DNA of 64,000 nucleotides from Actinomarinicola tropica (GCF_009650215.1 NZ_CP045851.1:1465189-1529188), one strand, 5' to 3'. Positions 17,135 through 27,878 are shown, counted from the first letter of the stretch. Translations and numbers: made by a program. The notes: generated by a model from the letters alone, not told the origin.

Positions 17135-18373
17135 TCAGGCCTCCGGGGCGAAGTCCTCCCACGAGGGCCGGCCGTCGGGCGTCGAGGGGGCGGCCGCCGC
17201 GTCCCCCTCGCTCCGCCGACGACCCGCGATGACGGCGGCGAGCGCGGTCGTCAGCGGCACCGCCGCCACGAGCCCGATGCTCCCGACCAGCGTGCGGACG
17301 ACCTCGATGGCCACGACCTCCTGGCCGAGGATCTGGGTGGCGGGCCGGGTGGAGCGCGCGAAGAAGAGGAGCGTGGAGAGCGACGCGCCCACGTAGGCGA
17401 GCACGAGGGTGTTCACCGTGGCGGCGATGTGGTCCCGTCCGACCCGCAGCGCGCGCCGGTACAGCTCGGCCGCACCGAGGGCCGGGTTGGCGGCGCGGAT
17501 CTCGGCCACCGCCGCCACCTGGGTGACCGTCACGTCGTCGAGGACCCCGAGCGCGCCGATGATGATCCCGGCGAGCAGCACCCCGGCCGGGTCGAGGGCC
17601 TCGGCCGAGACCCGGAGCAGCTGGGCGTCGTCGCCGGACAGCCCGGTCAGGTGGGCGAGGTGCACGAAGGTGACCGCCAGCAGCGTGATGAGGAGGAGGC
17701 TCCCGAGGGTGCCGATCAGCGCCACGGTCGTCTCGAGGGTGACGCCGTGCGCGAGGTACAGCGCCACGAACGCGATCAGCGTGGCGGCCACCAGCGCGAC
17801 CGCGAGGGCGGGGCGTCCCCTGATGAGGGCGGGGAGGAGGAAGGCGAGGACGATGCCGACGCTGAGTCCGAGCCCTGCGAGGGCGCGGGCTCCCTGCCAC
17901 CTCCCGAGCGCGAGGACCGCCACGACGAAGAGCGCGGCGAGGGCGACGAGCGGGAGCGCTCGCTCGTGCTCCCAGTAGGTGTACGCCCACTCGTCGGGTG
18001 CCATCGGGTTGTGCTGCACGATCAGGCGGTCGCCCACCTCCAGCTCGGGGATGTGGGTGTCCCGGGCCGAGACCTGCATCGTGGCGACGTCGCCCTCCGC
18101 CTCGCCGCTCGCGATCCTGATCGTGACGAGGTCGCACTCCACGGGGGCGACGGCCTCCACGGTGTCGCAGCTGCCCGGCTCGATCGCTTGGATCACTGCG
18201 GTGGGGTAGCGGAGCCCCTCGGTGGAGAACCCGGGATCGGGGGCCGGCCCGCGCGGCCAGAGGACGAGCAGGCCCACCAGGGCGAGGATCCCGACCCCGG
18301 CGACGCCGTAGACGAGCCGCCGAGCGACCCGTCGCTCGGCCTCCGGGACGAGGTGCGCCGTGTGGTCGTGCAT
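17135..18373 (-). CDS. YibE/F family membrane protein
   Basis: A 412-residue membrane protein with a short His-containing N-terminus, one helix (about 20-40), an extracytoplasmic beta-rich segment (about 45-140), then at least seven further helices. Landmarks of the YibE/F family are GxLGVLDDVTVTQ (here GALGVLDDVTVTQ), VGRDHIAATVNTLVLAY and the repeated Leu-rich transmembrane segments. The family is common in Firmicutes and Actinobacteria and is regarded as a transporter-like protein without a proven substrate. The start is ATG 18373. It is divergent from YceI. Confidence 0.9.
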   Translation of the reverse strand: MHDHTAHLVPEAERRVARRLVYGVAGVGILALVGLLVLWPRGPAPDPGFSTEGLRYPTAVIQAIEPGSCDTVEAVAPVECDLVTIRIASGEAEGDVATMQVSARDTHIPELEVGDRLIVQHNPMAPDEWAYTYWEHERALPLVALAALFVVAVLALGRWQGARALAGLGLSVGIVLAFLLPALIRGRPALAVALVAATLIAFVALYLAHGVTLETTVALIGTLGSLLLITLLAVTFVHLAHLTGLSGDDAQLLRVSAEALDPAGVLLAGIIIGALGVLDDVTVTQVAAVAEIRAANPALGAAELYRRALRVGRDHIAATVNTLVLAYVGASLSTLLFFARSTRPATQILGQEVVAIEVVRTLVGSIGLVAAVPLTTALAAVIAGRRRSEGDAAAAPSTPDGRPSWEDFAPEA

Positions 18374-18448
18374 CGTCCCGGTGATAGCCGACCGCGGTGG
18401 TCGCGGCGGCGATGCCGCACCCGGGAATGCATGGGGGGCGTCCGTGGT

Positions 18449-18477
18449 TGGTAGAGATGACTGGTTCAATACTGAAC
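18449..18477 (+). promoter_or_regulatory. Promoter region with GTTCA-N4-TGAAC operator before YceI gene
   Basis: The palindrome GTTCAATACTGAAC (18464-18477) overlaps a plausible -10 (TACTGA, 18470-18475), 15-16 bp downstream of a -35-like TTGGTA (18449-18454). The gene starts at 18509. The shape resembles operators of MarR-type repressors, but no such regulator is encoded next to it, so the binding protein is unknown. Confidence 0.45.
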
Positions 18478-18508
18478 TACACGACCGCACCACCGAGGAG
18501 ACCCCACG

Positions 18509-19093
18509 ATGAGCACCAACGAGACCGTCATCCCCACCCGTGAGTTCGAGGGCGTCACCATCCCGACGCCTGGCACCTTCGAGATCGACCCCTCCCACTC
18601 CACCGTGCAGTTCGTCGCCCGGCACATGATGGTCTCGAAGGTGCGGGGCACCTTCGAGAGCTACTCGGGAACGATCGTCGTGGCCGAGGACCCGCTGGCG
18701 TCGAGCGTCGAGGTCGCGATCGACGTGTCCAGCATCACGACCCGTGACGAGGGTCGTGACACCCACCTGAAGAGCGCCGACTTCTTCGACGTCGAGACCT
18801 ACCCGTCGATCACCTTCCGCAGCAGCGGGGTGCGCCACACCGGGGGCACCTCCTTCGAGGTGGAGGGCGAGCTGACCGTGCGGGGCACGACCAAGCCGCT
18901 GACGCTCGAGGTCGAGCTCGAGGGCATCGGCAAGGACCCGTGGGGCAACGAGCGGATCGGCTTCTCCACCAAGGTCGAGCTCGACCGCGAGGAGTTCGGC
19001 CTCACCTGGAACCAGGCGCTCGAGACCGGTGGCGTCCTCGTCGGCAAGAAGATCACCGTCGACATCGACGTCGAGGCCACCCGCCAGGCCTGA
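18509..19093 (+). CDS. YceI family protein
   Basis: A 194-residue lipocalin-like beta-barrel of the YceI family, which binds isoprenoid or other lipidic molecules in characterised members. Family blocks are FEIDPSHSTVQFVARHMMVSKVRGTF, here from about residue 19, DTHLKSADFFDVETYPSITF and GELTVRGTTKPLTL. No signal peptide is visible, so it is probably cytoplasmic, as usual for actinobacterial members. The ATG is preceded by GGAG. A palindromic operator candidate lies at its promoter. Confidence 0.93.
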   Translation: MSTNETVIPTREFEGVTIPTPGTFEIDPSHSTVQFVARHMMVSKVRGTFESYSGTIVVAEDPLASSVEVAIDVSSITTRDEGRDTHLKSADFFDVETYPSITFRSSGVRHTGGTSFEVEGELTVRGTTKPLTLEVELEGIGKDPWGNERIGFSTKVELDREEFGLTWNQALETGGVLVGKKITVDIDVEATRQA

Positions 19094-19105
19094 GGCCCGT
19101 GATCC

Positions 19106-19175
19106 GGGGGACATCCTGTGGATGGCTGTGGAGAACCCGCTCGTCGTCCACCGGCAATTCACAGGATGTTCCCCC
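19106..19175. repeat. 15-bp inverted repeat downstream of YceI gene
   Basis: Arms GGGGGACATCCTGTG (19106-19120) and CACAGGATGTTCCCCC (19160-19175), complementary over 15 bp with one extra T in the second arm and a 39-base loop. The loop contains TGTGGAGAA (19127-19135), one mismatch from the complement of the DnaA box TTATCCACA. It could be the YceI terminator, a structured RNA or a protein-binding region. Confidence 0.6.
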
Positions 19176-19217
19176 TTACCTTCCACAGGCCACCTTCCGT
19201 ACTGTGTCCACCAGACG

Positions 19218-19357
19218 CCGGTGGCGGTGGGATGGACGGCACAGTGGTGCGCGTCACGACCTCGCTGGCGGGTTGGACGATGCCTTGGGGCGGACGACCG
19301 CGCACCCGACGGGGTGCGAGGTCGCCGGTTCGGACCTGTCCATCCCACCGCCTCCGG
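19218..19357. ncRNA. Candidate structured RNA element (long nested inverted repeat)
   Basis: Outer arms 19218-19237 and 19338-19357 are complementary over 20 bp with one mismatch, the inner 15 bp (GGCGGTGGGATGGAC / GTCCATCCCACCGCC) being perfect. Within the 100-base interior a second stem pairs CGACCTCG with CGAGGTCG, enclosing a third, GCACCC/GGGTGC around a GACG loop. This nesting suggests a folded RNA of about 140 nt rather than a simple terminator. It does not match the conserved cores of RNase P, tmRNA, SRP RNA or the cobalamin riboswitch. Strand and transcription are unknown. Confidence 0.4.
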
Positions 19358-19486
19358 TCCTGCCACGGCGACGGTCGGGGGGAGGGGTCCGGACGCGGTG
19401 CCCCGCCCTCCGGTCGGCGCACCCCCGTCCGCCTGGGCCGTTCGGCCCATTCGTCCCGGATCGACCCCACGACCCGTCCGGAGCCA

Positions 19487-19576
19487 TTGACACCGATGGA
19501 ATTACGGTGGTGTAATCATCCCCACATCTTGTGGGCATCGCCCGCGGGAGTGGGGGGAACACACCACATCTGGTGT
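19487..19576 (+). promoter_or_regulatory. nrdJ promoter with two NrdR-box-like palindromes
   Basis: -35 TTGACA (19487-19492) and -10 TGTAAT (19511-19516), 18 bp apart. Two related palindromes follow: around 19520-19536 (CCCCACATCTTGTGGG) and 19561-19576 (ACACCACATCTGGTGT, near-perfect). Their cores CACATCT are 42 bp apart, four helical turns, and the first covers the expected start of transcription. This fits repression by NrdR, whose gene is nearby. A GGCCGCCG/CGGCGGCC hairpin (19607-19629) lies in the leader. Confidence 0.65.
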
Positions 19577-19653
19577 CCGCCGCTGGGGCGGGCACATCGC
19601 TGAAGCGGCCGCCGTTCGACACGGCGGCCTCTACGTCCCGAGGAGCGCAACGC

Positions 19654-22452
<2,799 letters not shown>

Positions 22453-22463
22453 AACCCTTGGAT

Positions 22464-22646
22464 GTTGCATCAGATGCAACCGCGAATGTGCGGAAGCTGA
22501 CGGTAGCGACATCAGCGAGATAGGCGCTCTGACCAGGGCCGACGTGAACCGGGCCACCGGAGCGTCGGCCCTTGTCGTTCCCCGCCAACGGAAGTGCTGG
22601 CCTGGGTGTTCGCGATCTGATACAACGATGTTGCATCGTGTGCAAC
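22464..22646. promoter_or_regulatory. Two GTTGCA...TGCAAC palindromes upstream of the recombinase operon
   Basis: GTTGCATCAGATGCAAC (22464-22480, perfect 8-bp arms around one base) and GTTGCATCGTGTGCAAC (22630-22646, 6-bp arms). The second ends 17 bp before the recombinase GTG start, just before its ribosome site, and the first lies 11 bp after the nrdJ stop. They are probably operators for the island's own regulator or recombinase binding sites at the element's left end. Confidence 0.55.
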
Positions 22647-22663
22647 ACGCCTTAGGAGGGTCG

Positions 22664-23770
22664 GTGACACGTCGGGAACCAGGATCGGCGCAGCTGGTAC
22701 TCGCAGATGGCGTCGTCCACCTGGATGTCCCCGAAGCTGTCTGGCAGGCGATGTGCCTGGGCTGGTCTCAGCAACAGCAGAGCCGGATGCTACGGCCCGA
22801 GACGATCAGCCAGCGTCTGAGCGTCATCCGAAGGTTCCGCGAGTTCACGGGGAGCTATCCGTGGCAGTGGCACCCCGCCGATGTCGAAGAGTTCACCGTG
22901 GCGGCCGTAGCGGGTGGTGCCAAGGCGCACGCGACCATTCGCGGCTATCAGAACCACATCGCCCTGTTCTGCGAGTACCTGATCGATCGCCGCTACGAGT
23001 GGGTCGCCGTCTGCGAAGAGCGGTTCGGTGCAGCGCCCGCCCAGATCTGTCACGAGTGGAACACGGTCGACCATGTCCAGCAGCTCGAAGCGCAGCCAGC
23101 TCGCCGACCGCTTGACCTAGACGAGCTCGAGGCGTTGTTCGCTCACGCTGACGAGCGCGTCGAGCAGATTCAGCGCTCTGGGCGCAAGGGCGCTGTCGCC
23201 GCGCTTCGGAACGCCACGGCCTTCAAGGTGTCGTACGCCTGGGGCCTCCGGTTGCGCGAGATGACGCATCTTGATCTCGTCGACCGCCACCGCAACCCGA
23301 AGGTGCCAGGCTGGGGGCGCTACGGCGCCCTCCGTGTGCGCTTCGGGAAGTCGAGCCGCGGGAGCGCTCCTAAGCAGCGCACGGTGCTGACCGTGCCGGA
23401 GATGGACTGGGCGGTCGAGGCGTTGCAGCACTGGGTCGAGGTTGCCCGGCCGCTGTTGAAGCCGGGCCAGCATCCGGCGATCTTTGTCACCGAGCGACGC
23501 AGCCGGATGTCGGAGTGGAGCGCCGACGTCGCGTTCGCCGCGGTCCGCGAGCGGGCCGGCCTCGACAGCGCGATCACGCACCACTGCTTGCGGCACAGCT
23601 ACGTCACCCATCTGCTGGAGCACTACGGCTACCCAGAGCTCTTCGTCCAGCAACAGGTCGGCCATGCCTACGCCTCTACGACCGCCATCTACAGCGGTGT
23701 CAGCGACGAGTTCAAGAACCGAATCCTCGCCGACGCCATCGCTGCCAACCGACCGGAGGTCACTCGATGA
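22664..23770 (+). CDS. Tyrosine recombinase/integrase (TnpA-like, first gene of a recombinase trio)
   Basis: A 368-residue tyrosine recombinase with an N-terminal SAM-like core-binding domain (about 40-140) and a complete catalytic domain: Arg196 (WGLRLRE), Lys229 (RFGKSS), His307 and Arg310 (HHCLRHSYVTHLL), His334 (QQVGHAYAS) and Tyr343 (AIYSG). It should cut and rejoin DNA at the element's attachment sites. GTG 22664 is chosen because TTAGGAGGG lies just upstream. The stop overlaps the next start (ATGA). Base composition is lower in GC than the core genes. Length matches TnpA of the Tn554 family. Confidence 0.93.
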   Translation: MTRREPGSAQLVLADGVVHLDVPEAVWQAMCLGWSQQQQSRMLRPETISQRLSVIRRFREFTGSYPWQWHPADVEEFTVAAVAGGAKAHATIRGYQNHIALFCEYLIDRRYEWVAVCEERFGAAPAQICHEWNTVDHVQQLEAQPARRPLDLDELEALFAHADERVEQIQRSGRKGAVAALRNATAFKVSYAWGLRLREMTHLDLVDRHRNPKVPGWGRYGALRVRFGKSSRGSAPKQRTVLTVPEMDWAVEALQHWVEVARPLLKPGQHPAIFVTERRSRMSEWSADVAFAAVRERAGLDSAITHHCLRHSYVTHLLEHYGYPELFVQQQVGHAYASTTAIYSGVSDEFKNRILADAIAANRPEVTR

Positions 23771-24108
23771 CCCGCAAGATGCGCACCCGCTGGAACCTGC
23801 GGCGCGTGATGGCCGATCGGGGCATGTACCAGACCTCCGACATCGTCGGACCGCTCGCTGAGCGCGGCATCCACCTGTCCCGAGAGCAGGTCTACCGCCT
23901 CGTGACCGGGGAGCCGCAACGCCTGTCGATGGACACTCTCGCCGCGCTCTGCGACATCCTCGACTGCACACCCAACGACCTCATGGAGGTCGTCCTTGAG
24001 TCCCGTCAGGTCCGCAAGACGGGCACGGCCAACGCCGGCGGCGAGGGACCCGCCGTGAGCGATCTCCGTCCCGTTCGGGCACGCATCAAGCGTCCGCCAA
24101 AGTCATGA
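23767..24108 (+). CDS. Small HTH (XRE-type) protein of the recombinase trio
   Basis: A 113-residue protein with a Cro/C1-type helix-turn-helix at about residues 8-80: LRRVMADRGM, then LSREQVYRLVTGEPQRLSMD and LAALCDILDCTPNDL, the last block being typical of the XRE family. A basic tail (RARIKRPPKS) follows. It overlaps both neighbours by ATGA (with the recombinase at 23767 and the third gene at 24105), so all three are translated together. It may be the regulator of the operon or an accessory DNA-bending partner, as the small TnpC is for Tn554; which one is not known. Confidence 0.88.
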   Translation: MTRKMRTRWNLRRVMADRGMYQTSDIVGPLAERGIHLSREQVYRLVTGEPQRLSMDTLAALCDILDCTPNDLMEVVLESRQVRKTGTANAGGEGPAVSDLRPVRARIKRPPKS

Positions 24109-26267
24109 CCGACCTGACCGCAGTCGTCGATGCCGCATGTGCGGCCGCACCTGAGCTTGACCGACGCGTTATCGAGGACATCGTCGCCGCGGCGGCGCCG
24201 ATTACGCAGCAGCGCAACAAGTTGATTAGGTACCTCGCCGACGTCACAGCGTTCACCAGCGGCGCGAGTGACGTGCCGCCTGTCGTCGCTCGCGTCCTCA
24301 CCGACATGGCCGGGGCCGGCGCACCGGTGACACCGCCGGCATGTGACGGGTGCGGACGCGTGGTGCGGCTCGTCTACAAGCGGGGAAGCGGCCGGGTCTG
24401 CAAAGCATGTGGGCAGTCGCAGTACTCGGAGACGTGCAGCGAATGTGGACAGGACCGGCGCGTCTCGATCCGCAACCCCGACGGGACCGCTGTGTGCAAC
24501 TCCTGCCGACTCCGTCAGCGGACCGAGCACTGTGCCTCATGCGGACGCGACCGACCGGTATCCCGGCGCACCCCTGATGGCGGCGCGCTCTGTCAGAGCT
24601 GCTACCAGCGCCCAGAGCGCGAGTGTGCGTCCTGTGGTCGCGTCGCTCCCGTGAAGTCCAACAAGACCGGCGAACCGCTGTGCGGTACCTGCTACCGCGC
24701 TCCGGCGGCGCTCTGCGCGAAGTGCGGCGAGCACCGCGCCCTTGCTGCGCGCGACGTCATCGACCTCGGCAATGTCTGCACGCGTTGCTGGCGGCCTGCG
24801 ACCAGAACCTGCAGCGTCTGTGGCGACACGAAGCCGTGTCGTGTCTCCGAGAGCGACGGCAAGCCGTACTGCGGTGTCTGTGCGCCACGACCGCTGGTCA
24901 CCTGCGCTCGATGTGGGCGCGATCGACCGGTCCAGGCACACACCGACATCGGCCCGGTCTGCAACGGCTGCTATGACCACGTCGTCGCCCGGCCTTGCGC
25001 CGCCTGCGGCGAGCTAACACGCATCTACGCCGACGGGCGGTGCCACCGCTGCGTACTCACCGCCAGACTCGACACTGCGTTTGGCCAGCGGCCGGAGCTC
25101 ACCTCCGTGCGAGACGCGCTGCTCGAGGGTCGATCAGCTGCAGCGACGCTGCGTTGGTTCGATCACGGAGCCGGCGGACAACTTCTACGCAGGGTCGCCA
25201 GTGGCGAGGTCGAGCTCAGCCACGAGGCGCTCGACCAGTTCGGTCGTGGCCATCGGCATGTCGACCACGTGCGCCAGCTGCTCGTCGCCGTCGGTGCGCT
25301 CCCTGATCGAGGTGAGCTGGCCGCTCGCCTCTCTGTCTGGCTCGACAGCTTCACAGCGACCCTCCCACCCTCGCACGCGCGTGTGGTGCGACCGTTCGCC
25401 GAATGGCGGATCCTTCGGCGAGTCCGACGACAGGACGCACGCGATCGGCTGACGGACGCCGGTGCGAAGTGGGCGAGGCAGCGCATACGAACAGCCGCGA
25501 ACCTTCTCGCATGGCTGGACCTGCGCGACCTTGAGCTCGAATCGCTAGCACAGCGCGACCTCGACGCGTGGCTCGCCGCCGGGCCCACCACGCGCTACTG
25601 CATACGTGACTTCCTCCGTTGGGCACACGAGCGCAACGAAGCGCCGAAGCTCACCGTTCCGCTCCGACAGGCACTCACCGCTACCGCCGCCGTCGACGAT
25701 GCCGACAGATGGGCGCTTGTCGACGACCTACTTCACAACGAGGACATCCCGCTTGACCTACGTATCGCCGGACTTCTCGTCCTCGTCTACGGCCAGCACC
25801 TCAGTCGCGTCGCCACGATTCGGCTCGACGACATCGAGCACGGACCGCCGACCACGGTGAAGTTCGGCAGCTCGCCCGTCGCTCTCCTCGAACCACTCGA
25901 TGACCTTGTCCGCCGTCAGGTTGAGACTCCCCGAGGACACGCAGGTGCAGCGGTCGAGAACCCGTGGCTCTTCCCAGGTGGCCACGCCGGCGAGAACGTG
26001 ACCCCGGAGCAGCTCCGCAAGCGCCTCGAAGCCGCAATCGGCATCCGCGCCCGACCCTCACGGAACACCGCTCTTCTCCACCTCGCCCGGGAGATTCCCG
26101 TTCCGGTGCTCGCCGACCTACTCGGACTTCACTTCAACACCGCTGTCGACTGGGTCCAACTCGCACGCGGTGACTGGTCGGGGTACGTCGCGAGCCGAGA
26201 GGCCTCGGCCCGTCGCGCCCCCGCAGCCAGCCGACCGAGTTCTGCGGGACCACCCTTTGGATCGTGA
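24105..26267 (+). CDS. Recombinase-like protein with eight tandem zinc modules, catalytically dead
   Basis: A 720-residue protein. Residues 80-316 contain sixteen CxxC pairs at a regular spacing: modules begin at Cys80, 111, 143, 174, 204, 236, 267 and 298, each about 31 residues with two CxxC knuckles, so eight zinc fingers. Residues about 405-515 resemble a SAM-like core-binding domain and about 530-690 a tyrosine-recombinase catalytic fold, but the first catalytic Arg aligns with His565 (GQHLSRVATIRL), the HxxR His is lost (RPSRN), the second His position is Leu675 and the Tyr position is Trp683 (TAVDW). It is therefore probably a DNA-binding or targeting partner. Position and size recall TnpB of Tn554, without clear identity. 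Confidence 0.85.
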   Translation: MTDLTAVVDAACAAAPELDRRVIEDIVAAAAPITQQRNKLIRYLADVTAFTSGASDVPPVVARVLTDMAGAGAPVTPPACDGCGRVVRLVYKRGSGRVCKACGQSQYSETCSECGQDRRVSIRNPDGTAVCNSCRLRQRTEHCASCGRDRPVSRRTPDGGALCQSCYQRPERECASCGRVAPVKSNKTGEPLCGTCYRAPAALCAKCGEHRALAARDVIDLGNVCTRCWRPATRTCSVCGDTKPCRVSESDGKPYCGVCAPRPLVTCARCGRDRPVQAHTDIGPVCNGCYDHVVARPCAACGELTRIYADGRCHRCVLTARLDTAFGQRPELTSVRDALLEGRSAAATLRWFDHGAGGQLLRRVASGEVELSHEALDQFGRGHRHVDHVRQLLVAVGALPDRGELAARLSVWLDSFTATLPPSHARVVRPFAEWRILRRVRRQDARDRLTDAGAKWARQRIRTAANLLAWLDLRDLELESLAQRDLDAWLAAGPTTRYCIRDFLRWAHERNEAPKLTVPLRQALTATAAVDDADRWALVDDLLHNEDIPLDLRIAGLLVLVYGQHLSRVATIRLDDIEHGPPTTVKFGSSPVALLEPLDDLVRRQVETPRGHAGAAVENPWLFPGGHAGENVTPEQLRKRLEAAIGIRARPSRNTALLHLAREIPVPVLADLLGLHFNTAVDWVQLARGDWSGYVASREASARRAPAASRPSSAGPPFGS

Positions 26268-26273
26268 AATCAC

Positions 26274-26975
26274 ATGCGTGTCACTCATCCTGCCTATGCT
26301 CCACACATGGCTCGACGTCACGCCCCCACCAGTTCCGTCGCGCGCCCGTACGACGAGGGCCTGACTGTCGATGCCCTCGGCGGAGTCCCGTTCGGCACTG
26401 TTCTCGCCGACCCGCCGTGGCGCTTTCAGAACCGCACCGGCAAAGTGGCGCCCGAGCATCGGCGCCTGTCCCGCTACGACACGATGAGCCTCGACGACAT
26501 CTGCAGTCTGCCCGTGGCGAACGTGATGGCCGAACAGTCGCACTGCTACCTGTGGGTGCCTAACGCACTGGTCGCCGAAGGACTCCAGGTGCTTGAAGCG
26601 TGGGGGTTCACGTACAAGTCGATGGTCGTGTGGGCCAAGCGCCGCAAGGATGGCGGCCCCGACGGCCGCGGCGTCGGGTTCTACTTCCGGAACGTGACTG
26701 AGCCGATCCTGTTCGGGGTGCGCGGCAAGCTGCGGACGCTCGCGCCGGCCCGCCGGCAGGTCAACATGATCGAGACACAGAAGCGGGAGCACTCCCGAAA
26801 GCCCGACGAGCAGTACGGAATAATCGAGGCCTGTTCGCCGGGCCCATACCTGGAGCTGTTCGCCCGGTACCCGCAGGAGGGGTGGACGGCGTGGGGCAAC
26901 GAGGCTGACCCAGAGGTCGTCCCTCGAGGCCGTCAGTACCCCACGTACGGCGGGCTGGCTGCTGTCGCCAACTAG
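26274..26975 (+). CDS. MT-A70 family adenine-N6 DNA methyltransferase
   Basis: A protein of 233 residues (222 if ATG 26307 is the start; neither ATG has a good ribosome site). The catalytic DPPW is at residues 46-49 in TVLADPPWRFQNRTG, followed by the MT-A70 blocks LPVANVMAEQSHCYLWV, GFTYKSMVVWAKRR and the C-terminal KPDEQYGIIEACSPGPYLELFAR, here split by positions 175-210. It methylates adenine N6 in DNA; phage and restriction-modification versions are known. The convergent BglII-like endonuclease gene ends 3 bp away, so this is most likely the protective methylase of a type II system. Confidence 0.88.
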   Translation: MRVTHPAYAPHMARRHAPTSSVARPYDEGLTVDALGGVPFGTVLADPPWRFQNRTGKVAPEHRRLSRYDTMSLDDICSLPVANVMAEQSHCYLWVPNALVAEGLQVLEAWGFTYKSMVVWAKRRKDGGPDGRGVGFYFRNVTEPILFGVRGKLRTLAPARRQVNMIETQKREHSRKPDEQYGIIEACSPGPYLELFARYPQEGWTAWGNEADPEVVPRGRQYPTYGGLAAVAN

Positions 26976-26978
26976 GCG

Positions 26979-27878
26979 TCATTTCACCGGCGGGATCTTT
27001 GCTTTGGCCGCCTCGCGCAAGGTCCTCACGTCGCGCTGCGCCTCCCGGTGGTCGCTGTAGTGGTCTCTCCAGTTGTCCAGCCGCTCTTTGGCGGCGGCCA
27101 GCTCTTGGCTCACCTCAACGACCAGCTCGATGCCGGTCACGCGCTCGGGCTCGATGCCGACGAGCAACAGGGGGCACTCACCACCGCCTCCCAGGTTGAC
27201 CCGCGGTACGAGCTTGTCCCAGTGCGTCGACGACTGCCCGTACTTCAACCCGCCGTCCTTGGAGCGGATGACCGGGCCGATCAACTCCTGTAGCCGCGGG
27301 CCGCGGGTGACGATGACGCCAGCGGCGATGGCGCCTTCTCTGTGGAGCGCAGAGAAGTTGTTGAGGTCACGGTCGTAGAACGGGTCCTTGTTGTTCCACT
27401 CCATCTCGACGGCAACACCGGGGAGGTGGTCATCGAGATGGCCGAGTCCGAACATGTCGATCTCGTGGCCACGGGTCCGTGCGACCTCCTCGAGGTTGTC
27501 GTCGAACCCGAGTCGCTTGCTGATCGTGATGTTCTGCTTCCCCCACACCTGGACCCCCGTGTCGCGCCGATCTCGTAGGGACTGGTCGAAGCGGGCAACG
27601 AACTTCGTGCGGCCTCCGCCACCGGCACGAAGCTCGTCAAGGCTGATCGTGAACTGGTCGAGGCTGGCAATGAGGTCGTTGAGGCGACTGGAGTAGGCAC
27701 CCTGGAGGATGATGTCGGCGTGTCGCGTGACGCCGTAGGTGTAGCCGTCTGGAAGGCCCTCGATGATCGGCTGCCCGACGGCACCGGGCAGGTCCTCGTC
27801 GGCTGTGACCTCTGCTGCGGCGTCGTCGTCTGGCACGGCCGCCAAGCTACGCGCCCGATTGCGGGGCTGCGTGGACAT
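26979..27878 (-). CDS. BglII-family type II restriction endonuclease
   Basis: A protein of about 299 residues from ATG 27878. The middle block GVAVEMEWNNKDPF followed by YDRDLNNFSALHREGAIAAG is typical of the BglII restriction endonuclease family. Candidate active-site residues are Asp149, Glu158 and Glu160, whose spacing fits D-x8-E-x-(E/Q) of BglII. The protein should cut unmethylated DNA at a short palindrome of unknown sequence. The gene is convergent with the MT-A70 methylase (3-bp gap). The exact start is uncertain because no ribosome site is clear; the first 35 residues are low-complexity. Confidence 0.78.
   Translation of the reverse strand: MSTQPRNRARSLAAVPDDDAAAEVTADEDLPGAVGQPIIEGLPDGYTYGVTRHADIILQGAYSSRLNDLIASLDQFTISLDELRAGGGGRTKFVARFDQSLRDRRDTGVQVWGKQNITISKRLGFDDNLEEVARTRGHEIDMFGLGHLDDHLPGVAVEMEWNNKDPFYDRDLNNFSALHREGAIAAGVIVTRGPRLQELIGPVIRSKDGGLKYGQSSTHWDKLVPRVNLGGGGECPLLLVGIEPERVTGIELVVEVSQELAAAKERLDNWRDHYSDHREAQRDVRTLREAAKAKIPPVK

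Larger units (their letters stand above)
19094..19653. other. Gene-free stretch of 560 bp rich in inverted repeats and the nrdJ promoter
   Basis: No convincing coding frame is seen. From left to right it holds: an inverted repeat (arms 19106-19120 and 19160-19175) surrounded by sequences resembling DnaA boxes, a second long inverted repeat (19218-19357) with nested stems, a TTGACA/TGTAAT promoter, two NrdR-box-like palindromes and a hairpin in the leader of nrdJ. The individual elements are listed separately. Confidence 0.7.

Noticed and set aside
19094-19653. Cobalamin riboswitch before nrdJ
   Set aside because: The conserved B12-box and the surrounding core were not found; only inverted repeats and NrdR-like boxes are seen.
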